64,000 nucleotides of DNA. It comes from Procambarus clarkii. Lineage: Eukaryota; Arthropoda; Malacostraca; Decapoda; Cambaridae. Under the pieces are notes generated by a model. The model was not told the DNA's origin. It ran no database searches and saw only the letters and a program-made list of their open reading frames with translations. The stretch is taken from contig NC_091160.1 of the NCBI RefSeq assembly GCF_040958095.1, positions 35,487,499-35,551,498 on the forward strand, read 5' to 3'. Made by a program: the position numbers and the translations under genes. Positions 10,987-21,514 of this stretch are shown in pieces; position 1 is the stretch's first letter, and each line of letters begins with the position of its first letter.

Positions 10987-11342
10987 CTGAAATGTAATAT
11001 GTTATGTGAATGTACCTAGGCTATATGTCCAGATAATTAAAATCCTTTATACTTTCACTTATACTATAATGCCCAGGTACATAACGAGTAGGCCTATATA
11101 GTTTCACACATTCTACGTATATAATGATGGAAAAAAAAAGCTGAAAACACTGACTGGGTGTGAATGTGCTTCTGAATTCAGCCCCATATTTTTCACATGT
11201 TAATTATTTGTTAAATACATGCTCTGCAAAATACTGTAGTGTCAAGTATGCAACTCCAATTTGTCATTCATTTAACTCTGGTCACTTGCACACACCACTG
11301 CCTACTCAAACATGTCCTGTAGGATATGTTAATTTTGTATAC

Positions 11343-11660
11343 TTAACCCTTAGACCGCACAAAACATATATAGACGATGGGAGTAAGTTTACCAAAACCG
11401 CGCAATACATATATAGACGATTGAGGCTCTAGTGCACGATTTTAAATGCCCCATGAGGGATAGGGGCAGCTATAGTCCAGCCACGACCGATAGTTACCAG
11501 ACACCACCTAGAAAAAAAATCGTGGGCAACATTCCCTGGTGTGAGAGCCTCAGTACTGAGTGAGCCACCAAGGCTGGTGCACGCAGCACGAACTCACAGC
11601 ACCGCTGTTCAGCTTGTGACCACAGCATTGCCTAAAAATGTCAAAATATATATGTACATG
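11343..11660. other. Repeat-like intronic stretch with duplicated ATATATAGACGAT
   Basis: The motif CATATATAGACGAT occurs twice 50 bases apart, beginning after TTAACCC. GC content is higher than in the surroundings. Possibly a mobile-element relic (TTAA boundary is piggyBac-like), but no second terminus was found. Confidence 0.3.
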
Positions 11661-11898
11661 CTATTATTTAGCGATGATAGTACAGTATTACAGAAGACCC
11701 CTGACTGATAAAACTGACCAGGATTCTGATAATAGCAGGATTGTGGTGATATTTAGCATTGTGTCCAAGGTGTGAGGTGTAATGCTGAGGGAGGGAGGGA
11801 GGTGGCGTTGTCTTTTGACTGTGTGTGGCTACCTTTCATTTACTGGATTTATCATACCAGCTTAGTGGTTTGCTATGGTGAAATTAAATGTAGATACT

Positions 11899-12060
11899 TA
11901 TACAGTGGACCCTCGGGTTACAAGCGTCCCTGTTTATGAGTTTTTCAGGTTACGAGCCCGATTTGTTCTGAAAATTTGCATCAGGATACGAGCATTGCAT
12001 TGGGTTACGAGTTTGTTGATATGCAATAACTTCAGGTGCTGTCAGGTGCTGTTAGGTCAG
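11899..12060 (+). repeat. Tigger/pogo-like 5' end relic
   Basis: TACAGTGGACCCTCGGGTTA, then repeated GGTTACGAG motifs, typical of pogo/Tigger termini and resembling the element at 36242. No matching right end was found; probably cut by the following LINE fragment. Confidence 0.45.
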
Positions 12061-12125
12061 TCAGGTGCTGGCACAGTGAAAGGTTGTGTTAGCTGGAGCT
12101 CTGGAGTAACATTATTATTGCAATA

Positions 12126-12790
12126 ATGGAAGGATTAGTGAAGGATTTGGTGAGTCTGGTTGGAGCTCTGAGAGCAGAGATGGATTCCCTGCGGGAGGAG
12201 GTACGACGGCTGAGACTTCGGGAGGAAACGAAGGAGGAAACCAGTGTTGACGAGACCTCATCGTGGAGAGTCATGAAGGACAGGGGTCTTAAGAAGACCT
12301 TGACAAGGCCGCCTACAGATGCCGTAAGGACAGCAAATTCATTTGCCGTGTTGGAGGACGAGTGCTGTGGTGCGCCTGCAGCGAGGAAATCAGCGAGGAG
12401 CGGCGGAGCGCAGGCCCCTCAGGCTGCTCAGAAAGTTAAGGAGGAACCGAAGCAAATTTTGGTTGTGGGAGATTCCCAGGTGAGATATTTAGACAGAACG
12501 TTTTGTGCCAGAGATAGGGGGAACAGATTAAGGGTTTGCTATCCGGGAGCTGGAATTGGTGATACTGTATTGTTGGAAACATGAATGATATTATGACGGG
12601 AAATGGGAACAAACCCATTATTTGTATTAGTGCAGGGGGTAATGATGTTGGGCGAGTTAGGAGTGAGGAACTTATACAGAGATTCAGGACAGCCATTGAA
12701 TTAGTTAGGAGCAAGGGAGGAATCCTGATCATATGTGGCATTCTTCCAAGAAAGGGAGTGGGAGTACTGTACTTCCAATTACTGTATACT
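12126..12790 (+). pseudogene. Non-LTR retrotransposon ORF1-like with SGNH-esterase motif, broken
   Basis: Begins MEGLVKDLVSLVGALRAEMD with a heptad-like Leu pattern through REEVRRLRLREE (coiled coil, residues ~1-35), a low-complexity linker, then ILVVGDSQVRYLDRTF (the GDS nucleophile block of SGNH hydrolases) and YPGAGIGD. A frameshift near 12580 moves the match to a second frame starting NDIMTGNGNKPIICISAGGN, then RSKGGILIICGILPRKGVG. ORF1 proteins of CR1-type LINEs can carry such an esterase domain. The copy is truncated after the GILPR block and lies antisense inside an NPRL2 intron. Not a functional gene. Confidence 0.75.
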
Positions 12791-13080
12791 ATTCTGTAAT
12801 ATATTTTCCTTTAATGCTTGCTAGTCTCTATAATGTATTTCCCAACTTTTGATCTATTTTCCCCTCATCGGAACAATCAGTTTGTTTTCCAATACAGTAC
12901 ATTAAGTTAAGCACTCAAAATTTTTTATCTAAATCTTTTTCAGGATCAATGGAGATATGAATAAGAGAAAAGGAATGGTAAACATGAGGTACAACTAAGC
13001 TTCATAGAAAATTATTACAAAGAATTAACCTTACAGATGTACAAGCTAAACTAACAATAAAACAGCATAACATAACGCAC

Positions 13081-13269
13081 CTTCACCAAGTTATTCTCAA
13101 CATCTGCGGCAGCAGCTATTTTGGCAATGTGAGAAAATCCATCTATATAGGGTAGAACTTGCTGTGTGGTCAGGTCCCAGTGATCACCACGACTGTACAC
13201 CCGCTCCGAAATGAGGACCGGCACGTGGTGGTCCAGCACCCGAGGCGGGTCCGGCCAAATACCCACAAC
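13081..13269 (-). CDS. NPRL2: NPRL2 exon 2
   Basis: A 63-codon exon, phase 0 on both sides: acceptor CTACAG|GTT at 13269, donor AAG|GTGCGT after 13081. VVGIWPDPPRVLDHHVPVLI and HWDLTTQQVLPYIDGFSHIA match human '[21 protein letters not shown]' and '[20 protein letters not shown]'; DVENNLVK matches 'DVELNLVR'. This is the hinge between the N-terminal longin-type domain and the C-terminal half. Confidence 0.96.
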
Positions 13270-13807
13270 CTGTAGAATTCGGTTAACATAGAGTACATAA
13301 ACTTCGCTAAGGTTCTTTGGTGTCCGCTAACCAACAGCCTTATCCTTGGTGTATTGAACACCTTAGTTCCTGTACAGTCGTTAATTTTTTAATTATCACT
13401 GATGTACATATACAAAAATTTAATTTTTTTTAGTGCAATAATAATCAGATGTTCAGTGTCATATAGAATCGTTTACCATCTAGTTTAACTGTGCACAAGC
13501 ACTGAATCATAAATCTGCAATAAACTGAAGAAATAATTATGTTATTTATAATCTATAAAACTATCACTAGTCATATGACTTGTGCCTCCAATTCTAGCAC
13601 TGAAAAGGCTCATATGTGCAGTTCCACTGTCAAAGAGACAATAGTACATTGCTAATAGATAACAAATCATGCACTGAAATATCTAATATTTTATCTAGAT
13701 CAGTTATGTCTCAAATTTGTTTGACAGCAAATCTAATAAACCATTTAAAATGGCATTTCTAAACAAATCAAACTGAACAATGCCATATATTATTAACTAA
13801 ATATTAC

Positions 13808-14539
13808 CTTCAAATGAAGGACAGATGTTGTTGAACAGTCTACTGACTTGCGCCGGATTTTCGTCTCTGACTCTGATGGCTTTCGAATTCCTCTGAAGAT
13901 GGAGTCCACTTGTCGCTGGTCACTGAACAAGCTTAACCTCCTCTCGTGCCCATCATAAGTGATCTTCCCTTCAGGCAACTGATGTCGTCTCTCACTATAA
14001 AGACTTGGTCTGCGTTCTCCTTTTTCTCCAGTTTTGCGTTCTATATTTTCATTTAAATTCGGTTTCGGCTCACTAAGAGTAATTGTCACCGTGCATCTTC
14101 CCGTGTCATTGAGTTCCTCCAAAATGTGTTGAAGAATACCTGGCATCTGCTCTCGACTCTCTTCGGTTGAAAGGAATCCATTTTCTAGCTCTAAATTTTC
14201 TAAATATTCAGAAAGTTTCTTTACAGCCGGTTCGTAGTGAACTGTCCGTGCCGTTGAGTCGCACACAAAACACAGGTTGAATATTAAAGCATTTCTTGCA
14301 TACTTAAAATTTTTAATTTCATTTGGATATCCCGTGACCTTAACACCAAGCACATTGACTGTTATAATTCTTTTAAGAATCTGTGGTTTGGGTATGATGT
14401 ACACAGAAATAGCATCAAACACCTCCTTTGAAACATAATTTTCGGGGTATTGGTACACAATTTTGGGTCCAACAATATGGTGAAATTCCGAAAGAAAAAT
14501 ACTACGGATCGGTCCTTCTTTCCCAAACTCCTCTGTCAT
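13808..14539 (-). CDS. NPRL2: NPRL2 first coding exon (GATOR1 subunit)
   Basis: NPRL2 with NPRL3 and DEPDC5 forms GATOR1, the RagA/B GTPase-activating complex that shuts off TORC1 at the lysosome when amino acids are scarce. The 244 codons start at ATG 14537-14539, where EGPIRSIFLSEFHHIVGPKI aligns with the human N-terminus; the acceptor AAACAG|GAAAATG sits just upstream, so a non-coding first exon should exist. KYARNALIFNLCFVCD and ILEELNDTGRCTVTI match 'KYSRNALLFNLGFVCD' and 'LLEELNASGRCTLPI'. Residues ~154-237 have no counterpart in the human protein and hold three RRxS sites (Ser179, Ser203, Ser232). Donor TTGAAG|GTAATA is phase 0. Predicted total 473 aa against 380 in human. Confidence 0.95.
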
Positions 14540-14542
14540 TTT

Positions 14543-14733
14543 CCTGTTTATGGAAAGAACAGAAATAAATCCATACACAGTACTGTATTATAATTTTTTT
14601 TTTTTTACAATAATAGCATAGCTTTATAAATAGTGCAGCAACTTCATATGTTACAAGAATAAAGGCATTGAAATATGAGACTGGAAATGTAGTTTGGTTA
14701 GGCTGTCAACTTATAACTCATTACAATGAAGGG
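14543..14733 (-). other. NPRL2 upstream flank
   Basis: Acceptor-like CATAAACAG precedes the start codon by four bases (exon start 14543), so transcription must begin further upstream. The stretch is AT-rich with a T10 run; no promoter motif is convincing. Confidence 0.4.
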
Positions 14734-15726
14734 ATGCTATAATGGGATGGGTGACGGTGAAGGAATACAGTAATGACAGAGGTGAGTGTGAAGGGATACA
14801 GTAATGGGAGAGGTGAGACAGGAGAGCTACAACAATGGGAGAGGTGAGACAGGAGAGCTACAACAATGGGAGAGGTGAGACAGGAGAGCTACAACAATGG
14901 GAGAGGTGAGACAGGAGAGCTAAAACAATGGGAGAGGTGAGACAGGAGAGCTACAGTAATGGGAGAGGTGAGACAGGAGAGCTACAACAATGGGAGAGGT
15001 GAGACAGGAGAGCTACAACAATGAGAGAGGTGAGACAGGAGAGCTACAACAATGGGAGAGGTGAGACAGGAGAGCTAAAACAATGGGAGAGGTGAGACAG
15101 GAGAGCTACAACAATGGGAGAGGTGAGACAGGAGAGCTACAACAATGGGAGAGGTGAGACAGGAGAGCTACAACAACGGGAGAGGTGAGACAGGAGAGCT
15201 ACAACAACGGGAGAGGTGAGACAGGAGAGCTACAACAACGGGAGAGGTGAGACATGAGAGCTACAACAACGGGAGAGGTGAGACAGGAGAGCTACAACAA
15301 CGGGAGAGGTGAGACAGGAGAGCTACAACAATGGGAGAGGTGAGACAGGAGAGCTACAACAATGGGAGAGGTGAGACAGGAGAGCTACAACAATGGGAGA
15401 GGTGAGACAGGAGAGCTACAGTAATGGGAGAGGTGAGACAGGAGAGCTACAACAATGGGAGAGGTGAGACAGGAGAGCTACAACAATGGGAGAGGTGAGA
15501 CAGGAGAGCTACAACAATGGGAGAGGTGAGACAGGAGAGCTACAACAATGGGAGAGGTGAGACAGGAGAGCTACAACAATGGGAGAGGTGAGACAGGAGA
15601 GCTACAACAATGGGAGAGGTGAGACAGGAGAGCTACAACAATGGGAGAGGTGAGACAGGAGAGCTACAACAATGGGAGAGGTGAGACAGGAGAGCTACAA
15701 CAATGGGAGAGGTGAGACAGGAGAGC
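14734..15726 (+). repeat. 31-bp minisatellite between NPRL2 and KIAA2013
   Basis: About 30 head-to-tail copies of CAATGGGAGAGGTGAGACAG + GAGAGCTACAA. The first copies (14734-14830) are degenerate; the rest are nearly identical, with variants GTAATG, AACGGG and CTAAAA shared by neighbouring copies, a sign of local amplification. It lies between two divergent genes, close to where NPRL2 transcription should start. Array length is prone to assembly error. Confidence 0.97.
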
Positions 15727-16457
15727 CACCTCCGTCGTCTCCGTCTCAGGTCCAGCTGCTGTAGTTTCAACCATTTCGTACATATAGCTTATACACATAC
15801 CTTTTGTACACGTCATTTACTCCATAAACTCTCATTAAAAACTAATATATTTATTATTTTACTGGCTTGCAAGAACTTTAAAAGTACACAACAATTTTTT
15901 TGTACAAAATTCTTTGTACTAACATGAATAAATATAAATAAATGTCTCTTCGTATATGTACGAAGTCCTTCCTCGTGACCATAACAAAAGCGGCAGCGAA
16001 GATAAATATTATCAAAGTTATTATACATTCTCTGATCTTGCAGGTGAATTTAAATTATTAATAATAAGAATATTTTATCAAGTTGGGGGGTTTCCTGGTA
16101 TTGATCAGCTTTATCTGAAATAAACTGGGATTATTTTTTAGAATTTGTTTTGTTAGTTTATGACGTTTAATATGTTTTATTTTCACAACTCTCCTTTAGA
16201 AAGTTCATTAATTGAACTGGTATTTTATTTGTTTTCATATTAATTGATAAATTAAGGAATATTATAACTACAATAAGACCTTTGTTAAAAAACACAACAC
16301 AGTTGTTAATTCGAATGCTATCCGTAGACTGTATAATACTATATATTCTATATAACTACCATATTGCCGATATAACTGCATACTAACATCCAAATTAAAT
16401 CTTAAAGTATACATAATACCCACATATATATTGGATGAGTATATGAAATAAGTGTGA
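15727..16457. other. Intergenic region, possible NPRL2 first exon at its left edge
   Basis: A small CpG-bearing patch (CCTCCGTCGTCTCCGTCTC, 15728-15746) follows the minisatellite and could be the NPRL2 leader. The rest is AT-rich with nothing recognisable. Confidence 0.3.
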
Positions 16458-16735
16458 GTGAAGAGGAGTAGCGAGGCGAGGCCGGAGCCAGGAGTGTCGG
16501 GACGCGGGACGGGCCGGGGGAGTGCCAGGTGTCGGGGTCACAACACTATGACGTCCACAGCCAGCCACACACACCTCTCCTGCCCGGTAATTACCTCACT
16601 CTCCCTTACACTCCTCTTCCTCCTGCTCCTCCAGGCACCACTACCACGCCAGGGGCCTCTCCTCCCTGCTGGGGGTAGCTGTGGCTCGCGTCCTCCCTCG
16701 CCACCACACACACACAAACTTTGAACTTCTGTCAT
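16458..16735 (+). promoter_or_regulatory. GC-rich candidate promoter / first non-coding exon of KIAA2013 ortholog
   Basis: A local GC- and CpG-rich island (GCGAGGCGAGGCCGGAGCC, GACGCGGGACGGGCCGGGGG) in otherwise AT-rich DNA. A donor-like CCCG|GTAATT lies near 16586. The first coding exon at 18514 starts with a splice acceptor, so an upstream leader exon on this strand is required, and this is the best candidate. An 88-codon ORF here looks like leader sequence, not a gene. Confidence 0.5.
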
Positions 16736-16857
16736 AATATTTGTTGTTATGAGGTAAACACAGGATCAGCTTGCAGTGGTGAGACTTGGTAGCAACAGTA
16801 TTGGTGTAGTTTTTTTTGTAGGAACTCTTAAGTGATACCTAGTTTTTTTTCTTAATG

Positions 16858-17210
16858 TCAAGACGTAAGTGTCTTGATCAACTATCACTTTTCCTCCATA
16901 GTCACGACGCAAGTGTCTTGATAAACTACCACTTTTCCTCTTTAGTCATGACACAAGTGTCTTGATAAACTACCACTTTTCCTCTTTAGTCATGACGCAA
17001 GTGTCTTGATAAACTACCACTTTTCCTCTTTAGTCATGACACAAGTGTCTTGATAAACTACCACTTTTCCTCCTTAGTCATGATGCAAATGTCTTGATAA
17101 ACTACCACTTTTCCTCAATGTCATGACACAAGTGCCTTGATAAACCACCACTTTTCCTTCTTAATATCAAGGTACAAGTGTTCATAAACTACCACTTTCC
17201 CTTCTAGTTA
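16858..17210 (+). repeat. 44-bp minisatellite
   Basis: Seven to eight copies of a ~44-bp unit containing AAGTGTCTTGATAAACTACC and ACTTTTCCTC. End copies are degenerate. Lies in the putative first intron of the KIAA2013 ortholog. Confidence 0.92.
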
Positions 17211-17770
17211 AGAATGTGTTGATAAACTTGGTCGTTAACACCATCTTGTCAAGGCTTGTTCACTTAGAACTCTCAAGTGGTGATTACCTCTTTGCCTAGT
17301 GATTTGTGTTGCTACACTGAGTGGCAGATATTGAGATGACTGGTGTGTAGGTGGGAGAGTTTTTTGTGCTGTTTGGGTACAATAGATCGTGTTGCATTTT
17401 GTCATAATAGATTAAACAGTACTGTAATGTTATTTGTCATTCAAATACAGGCCACTGTACTGTATTTACATTGAGGTGGCCAATGCTGGATATTGACCAG
17501 GGGCCAGGCCTGTTCTAAATTATCTGGGTTTTGAAGTAGAATTTTGGTATTTATTGGAATATTTGTAGTGCCAACTTCCCGGCCGACAGTTGGTTAATGG
17601 TTCATGTTGAGCCATCCGGTACTGGCCCACTATACAATACAACCAAATACAGGACAGGCCACATTAAACCCCATCATGTTCTTACCCACTGAACAGTTCA
17701 CATTAATCCATCAGGTATTGGCCCACTACGTAATAACTATACAACCAATGGCTGGAGAATCCATATATAA
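17211..17770. other. Non-coding, no feature seen
   Basis: Probable intron of the KIAA2013 ortholog. No conserved frame or identified repeat. Confidence 0.5.
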
Positions 17771-18109
17771 TGATGACCAGACCACACACTAGAAGGTGGA
17801 GGGATGACAACGTTTCGGTCCGTCCTGGACAATTCTCAAGTCGATTGTAATGAAGTAAATGCATGCAATAAATAGGCTAGAGAAAGGTGAGGAGTAAAGT
17901 GTAGTAGAGGGGAAAGTAGTACTTCTACTACTACCCTCTACTACACTTTACTCCTCACCTTTCTCTATCCTATTTATTGGCTGCATTTACTTCATTACAA
18001 TCGACTTGAGAATGGTCCAGGACGGACTGAAACGTCGTCGTCCCTTCACCTTCTAGTGTGTGGTCTGGTCAACATACTTTAGCCACGTTATTGTGACTCA
18101 TCGCCTGCA
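17771..18109 (+). mobile_element. Palindromic SINE-like element (family P), copy 2, longest
   Basis: Inverted arms of about 140 bases: the left arm runs into GTGAGGAGTAAAGTGTAGTA, the right arm returns TACTACACTTTACTCCTCAC, giving one long near-perfect hairpin. The one-sided end is CCACGTTATTGTGACTCATC-GCCTGCA. Flanked by ATCCATATATAA (17759-17770) and ATCCACATATAA (18110-18121), an 11/12 target duplication. Confidence 0.9.
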
Positions 18110-18531
18110 ATCCACATATAACCCATTACATGGTGGCTGCTGGTACCACATTCACACCAACATGGCAGATGGTTCACCTGTCCATTTCAACCTCTTAGAT
18201 TTTATCTCCTGCACAGAACACAATAGACACAGCCACATAACCCATCAGGTGCCTGTCTTTGCCACCCACATTCAGCACAGTACTTAGCAAAACAGTCTTT
18301 AATACATTAGGTGCCAATTCTTGCCATATATTTTTCCCCCCTGAACTGCAAAACTTGTTGCAATAAATGTAAAGTGGCTGACATCAAACAAGAGTAGACA
18401 CTTTTTTATCATGGTTAATTAAATAACGAGAAAAATGTACAAAACTTTACTTTTTGGAGTAACAATCTATTGGTGTGTTCTATAAGAAGATATATTTTAC
18501 ACATGTATTTCAGTGACGTAAATAAGTCATC

Positions 18532-18587
18532 ATGGACGTTAATGAAGTGATGAAGAGAGCCAAGCGTGTGTTGGATGGTTACATATC
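18532..18587 (+). CDS. KIAA2013: KIAA2013 ortholog, coding exon 1
   Basis: Start of a predicted 610-624 residue, two-pass membrane protein orthologous to human KIAA2013 (634 aa), whose biochemical function is not established. The ATG at 18532 lies 18 bases after the acceptor TATTTCAG (18513) and codes MDVNEVMKRAKRVLDGYI, a basic cytosolic N-terminus. Donor ATC|GTAAGT, phase 2. Predicted topology: N-terminus in the cytosol, TM1 (residues ~23-46), a lumenal domain of ~525 residues with sequons at Asn271, Asn340, Asn466 and Asn471, TM2 (~575-597) and a short cytosolic tail. Fourteen exons join without a phase conflict. Confidence 0.85.
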
Positions 18588-19481
18588 GTAAGTTGAATTC
18601 TTCTAAATGCATGCGATCCATGTTTCCTTGCTAATTGTATGTTAAATAGTTTATTAAAGCGCAATTAAATAGCAGTATCCAGGAACTCGTGTTATAAGGT
18701 TTTAAGATGGTCAAGTCATTAGAATGAAAAGTGTGCTTATAAAACTTTTTTAATTTACCCATTATTAATCAATTTTGCACTAATAGAATTGACCTCAAGC
18801 AAACATGCTGTACTTGTTTGTAGTAATGTTTGAATGTACTATATACTTTCTAAAAATTACTAGTAAAGCTCTGTACTGTAGTTGGTGCAAACACTTGATT
18901 TATATGCAAAGTTGCAAGAGAAACAAAAAACTTGAAACCTTCAAGTATATACAGTATGTCATAGGAAATTACATGATGGAATTTTTACTGTGTATCTTTT
19001 AAATTAATATTTAGTTCCTTGTAATGAGTGCAAAAAATTTGTACAATTTTTTGTCAACATTTTTAGGATAATGGCAAAAAATCCTTTCCGAGGCTAGGCT
19101 ATAGGTTTGTAACTATGCAGACCTTGCATTTGACCTAAGGTGGTAATGAGGAGAGCAAAAAAAGTAAGTGATCAATTCATTTAGGGAAAGATGAACAGAT
19201 ATTTAAAGAGGATTTTAATGGAGATAATATAGTTAAATCAGAAAAGAATATGGAACAAAATGCCAACATTGCATTTGAATGCAGGAATGAAGTGTGGACC
19301 TTGAATTGCTGGCATTTGGACAAGTCATTTTGCTTCAAAAACTGTAAAAAAATAAATTAATCACACAAGGTATTGATTATAAAATGTTACTTTATTAGAT
19401 AAATTGATACAATTTGAGCCATGAAAATTTTATATAATATTTTAAGTAATAAGTGACAACGCAGTTCCTTTATTTTCTCAG
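18588..19481 (+). other. KIAA2013 ortholog intron
   Basis: GTAAGT to TTTTCTCAG. AT-rich; no identified repeat. Confidence 0.6.
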
Positions 19482-19591
19482 GTATCGCAAAGCAGTGTTG
19501 GTGGTTCTGGTCCTCCTTGTGATCATCTTATACTCGGGGCCTTCACTATTTAGACTAATTATTCGTACGAGACCGTCTTTCATAAGCGAAG
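19482..19591 (+). CDS. KIAA2013: KIAA2013 ortholog, exon 2 (TM1)
   Basis: Residues 19-55, including the signal-anchor AVLVVLVLLVIILYSG. Acceptor TTTCTCAG|G completes Ser19; donor GAAG|GTACGT, phase 1. Confidence 0.88.
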
Positions 19592-20654
19592 GTACGTACA
19601 GTACTCTGACTCATTTATACTGAAATCTTTTATTGAACTTTGCAACTCTCCTTTTTTCCCATTCTAGTCATATTATTATTCATTTTTTTTTTTTAATTTG
19701 TATACAAGTACTATACTGTATATCTCACTACCTTCATAATTGTCATTATTATACAGTATTGTCATTATTATACAGTATTGTTCTGTACATGACAGTGGTT
19801 CATATGTCACTAGAGTATTGACAGCATTGGCATCATTAACATGCTGTATTGTACAAGTGTAAAGTGTTCTATAGTCATGTCCTTTAACTCGAGTGTGAAA
19901 ATATTCAGCAGCTCATGACTTCAGGGTGGATGTTGGGTATTGATGAGTGGAAGGCACATGATAAAGGGTAGGTCATGAGAAAGAATGGAAGAGTGGCTTA
20001 CGGTATGAGGGGTTGGGTGTATCAGTGCCTCATGGCCATGGGTGGGTGTGTGGGTCGCTCGTGATGGGGCAGGTTTCTGGGGTGGCACTTTTAAAGTGCA
20101 GGTCTGCACTTGCTTCCTGCTTGCAGTACACTATCAGATTCCTTCATCCTCTTGGCTAGCAAGCACAGTAACACTTTTACTCTTGGAAAATGGCAACTGC
20201 TTTTTGGTACTCTGATTCTTGACTGAAAACTGGTTTCCCCATCCTTGGTATAGCTTTGGTGGTTGCCTAGTTTCTTATGAAGTTACTAACTTGTAGCTGC
20301 ATGGCCAGGCTTCTAATTTCCACATCTTATTTTTTCATATTTGAGGGCATTTTTTTCACTTTGATATACTCTGGCCGTATTAATGAATTTATCCGGTGAC
20401 TTCAACACAATATGACTGAAAATATTTGAGAGTGCCCTATAGCACCGTGCTGTATGTCCCCTTGCCTGACAATATACTACAGTATTCACGTCCAAATGTA
20501 TAGTGAGATTTAGTCTGAGGGGAAGAGCTGTGTGAAACAGATTGGAAAGAAACTTTCCATGTTAACCGAGAATTATTTTTTGTGGAATAGTACTACAGCT
20601 AGAGCATGTTTGTCCACTTACAGTGCACAGCACACTCACACTTAAAGTATTTAA

Positions 20655-21510
20655 CATGTTTGCTGATGATGCTAGATAATAGTGAAGATAAGAAATTTAG
20701 ATGATTGTCATGCCCTTCAAGAATACCTGGACAAAATAAGTGTATGGAGCACCACTTGGCAAATGGAATTTAATGTGAATAAATGTCATGTTATGGTATG
20801 TGGAATAAGAGAACATAGATCCCACACATCCTATAAATTATGTGAGAATTCTTTAAAGAATTCTGATAAAAATAAGAGATCTAGGCATGGTTCTAGATAG
20901 AAAACTATCACCTGAGGACCACATAAAGAATATCGTGCTAGGAGCCGATGTTCTACACTTTCTAATTTAAGAATCGCTTTTAAATACTGTACATGGATGG
21001 TGAAATGCTAAAGAAATTGTTCACGATTTTTGTTTGACCAAAGCTGGAATATGCAGTGTTTGTGTGGTGCCCATATCTTAAAAAGTACATAAACAAACTG
21101 GAAAAAGTGCAATGACATGCAACAAAATGGCTCTCAGAACTGAAGGACAAGAGCTACGAGGAGAGGTTAGAGGCATTAAATATGCCAAAACTAGAAGATA
21201 GAAGAAAAAGCGGCGATATGATCACTACGTACAAAATAGTAACAGGAATCGATTAAATTGATATGGAAGAATTCCTGAGACCTGCAACTTCAAGAACAAA
21301 AGATCATATATTTAAATTAAACAAAGCTGCCGAAGAAATAAGAAAATTCACTTTTGCAAATAATGGTAGATGGTTGGAACAAGTTAGGTGAGAAGGTGGT
21401 GGAGGCCAAAACTGTCAGGAATTTCAAAGCGTTATATGATAGTGTGCTTGGAAGACAGGACACCATGAGCGTAGCTCTCATCCTGTAACTACACTTAGGT
21501 AATTACAGTG
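20655..21510 (+). pseudogene. CR1-like LINE, reverse transcriptase C-terminus and 3' end
   Basis: In shifting frames it reads FADDA, then WQMEFNVNKCHVM, DRKLSPEDHIKNI, PKLEYAVFVWCPYLKK, and ends GRQDTMSVALIL-stop with tail CACTTAGGTAATTAC. FADD is the RT catalytic motif; the rest is the thumb and C-terminal region of CR1-type LINEs. Many stops and frameshifts: dead. Same orientation as the host gene, in its second intron. Confidence 0.85.
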
Positions 21511-21514
21511 AAAG

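Noticed and set aside
16458-16735. 88-codon ORF with a hydrophobic stretch as a secreted protein gene
   Set aside because: GC-rich leader composition, no homology; better explained as promoter/first exon of the downstream gene.
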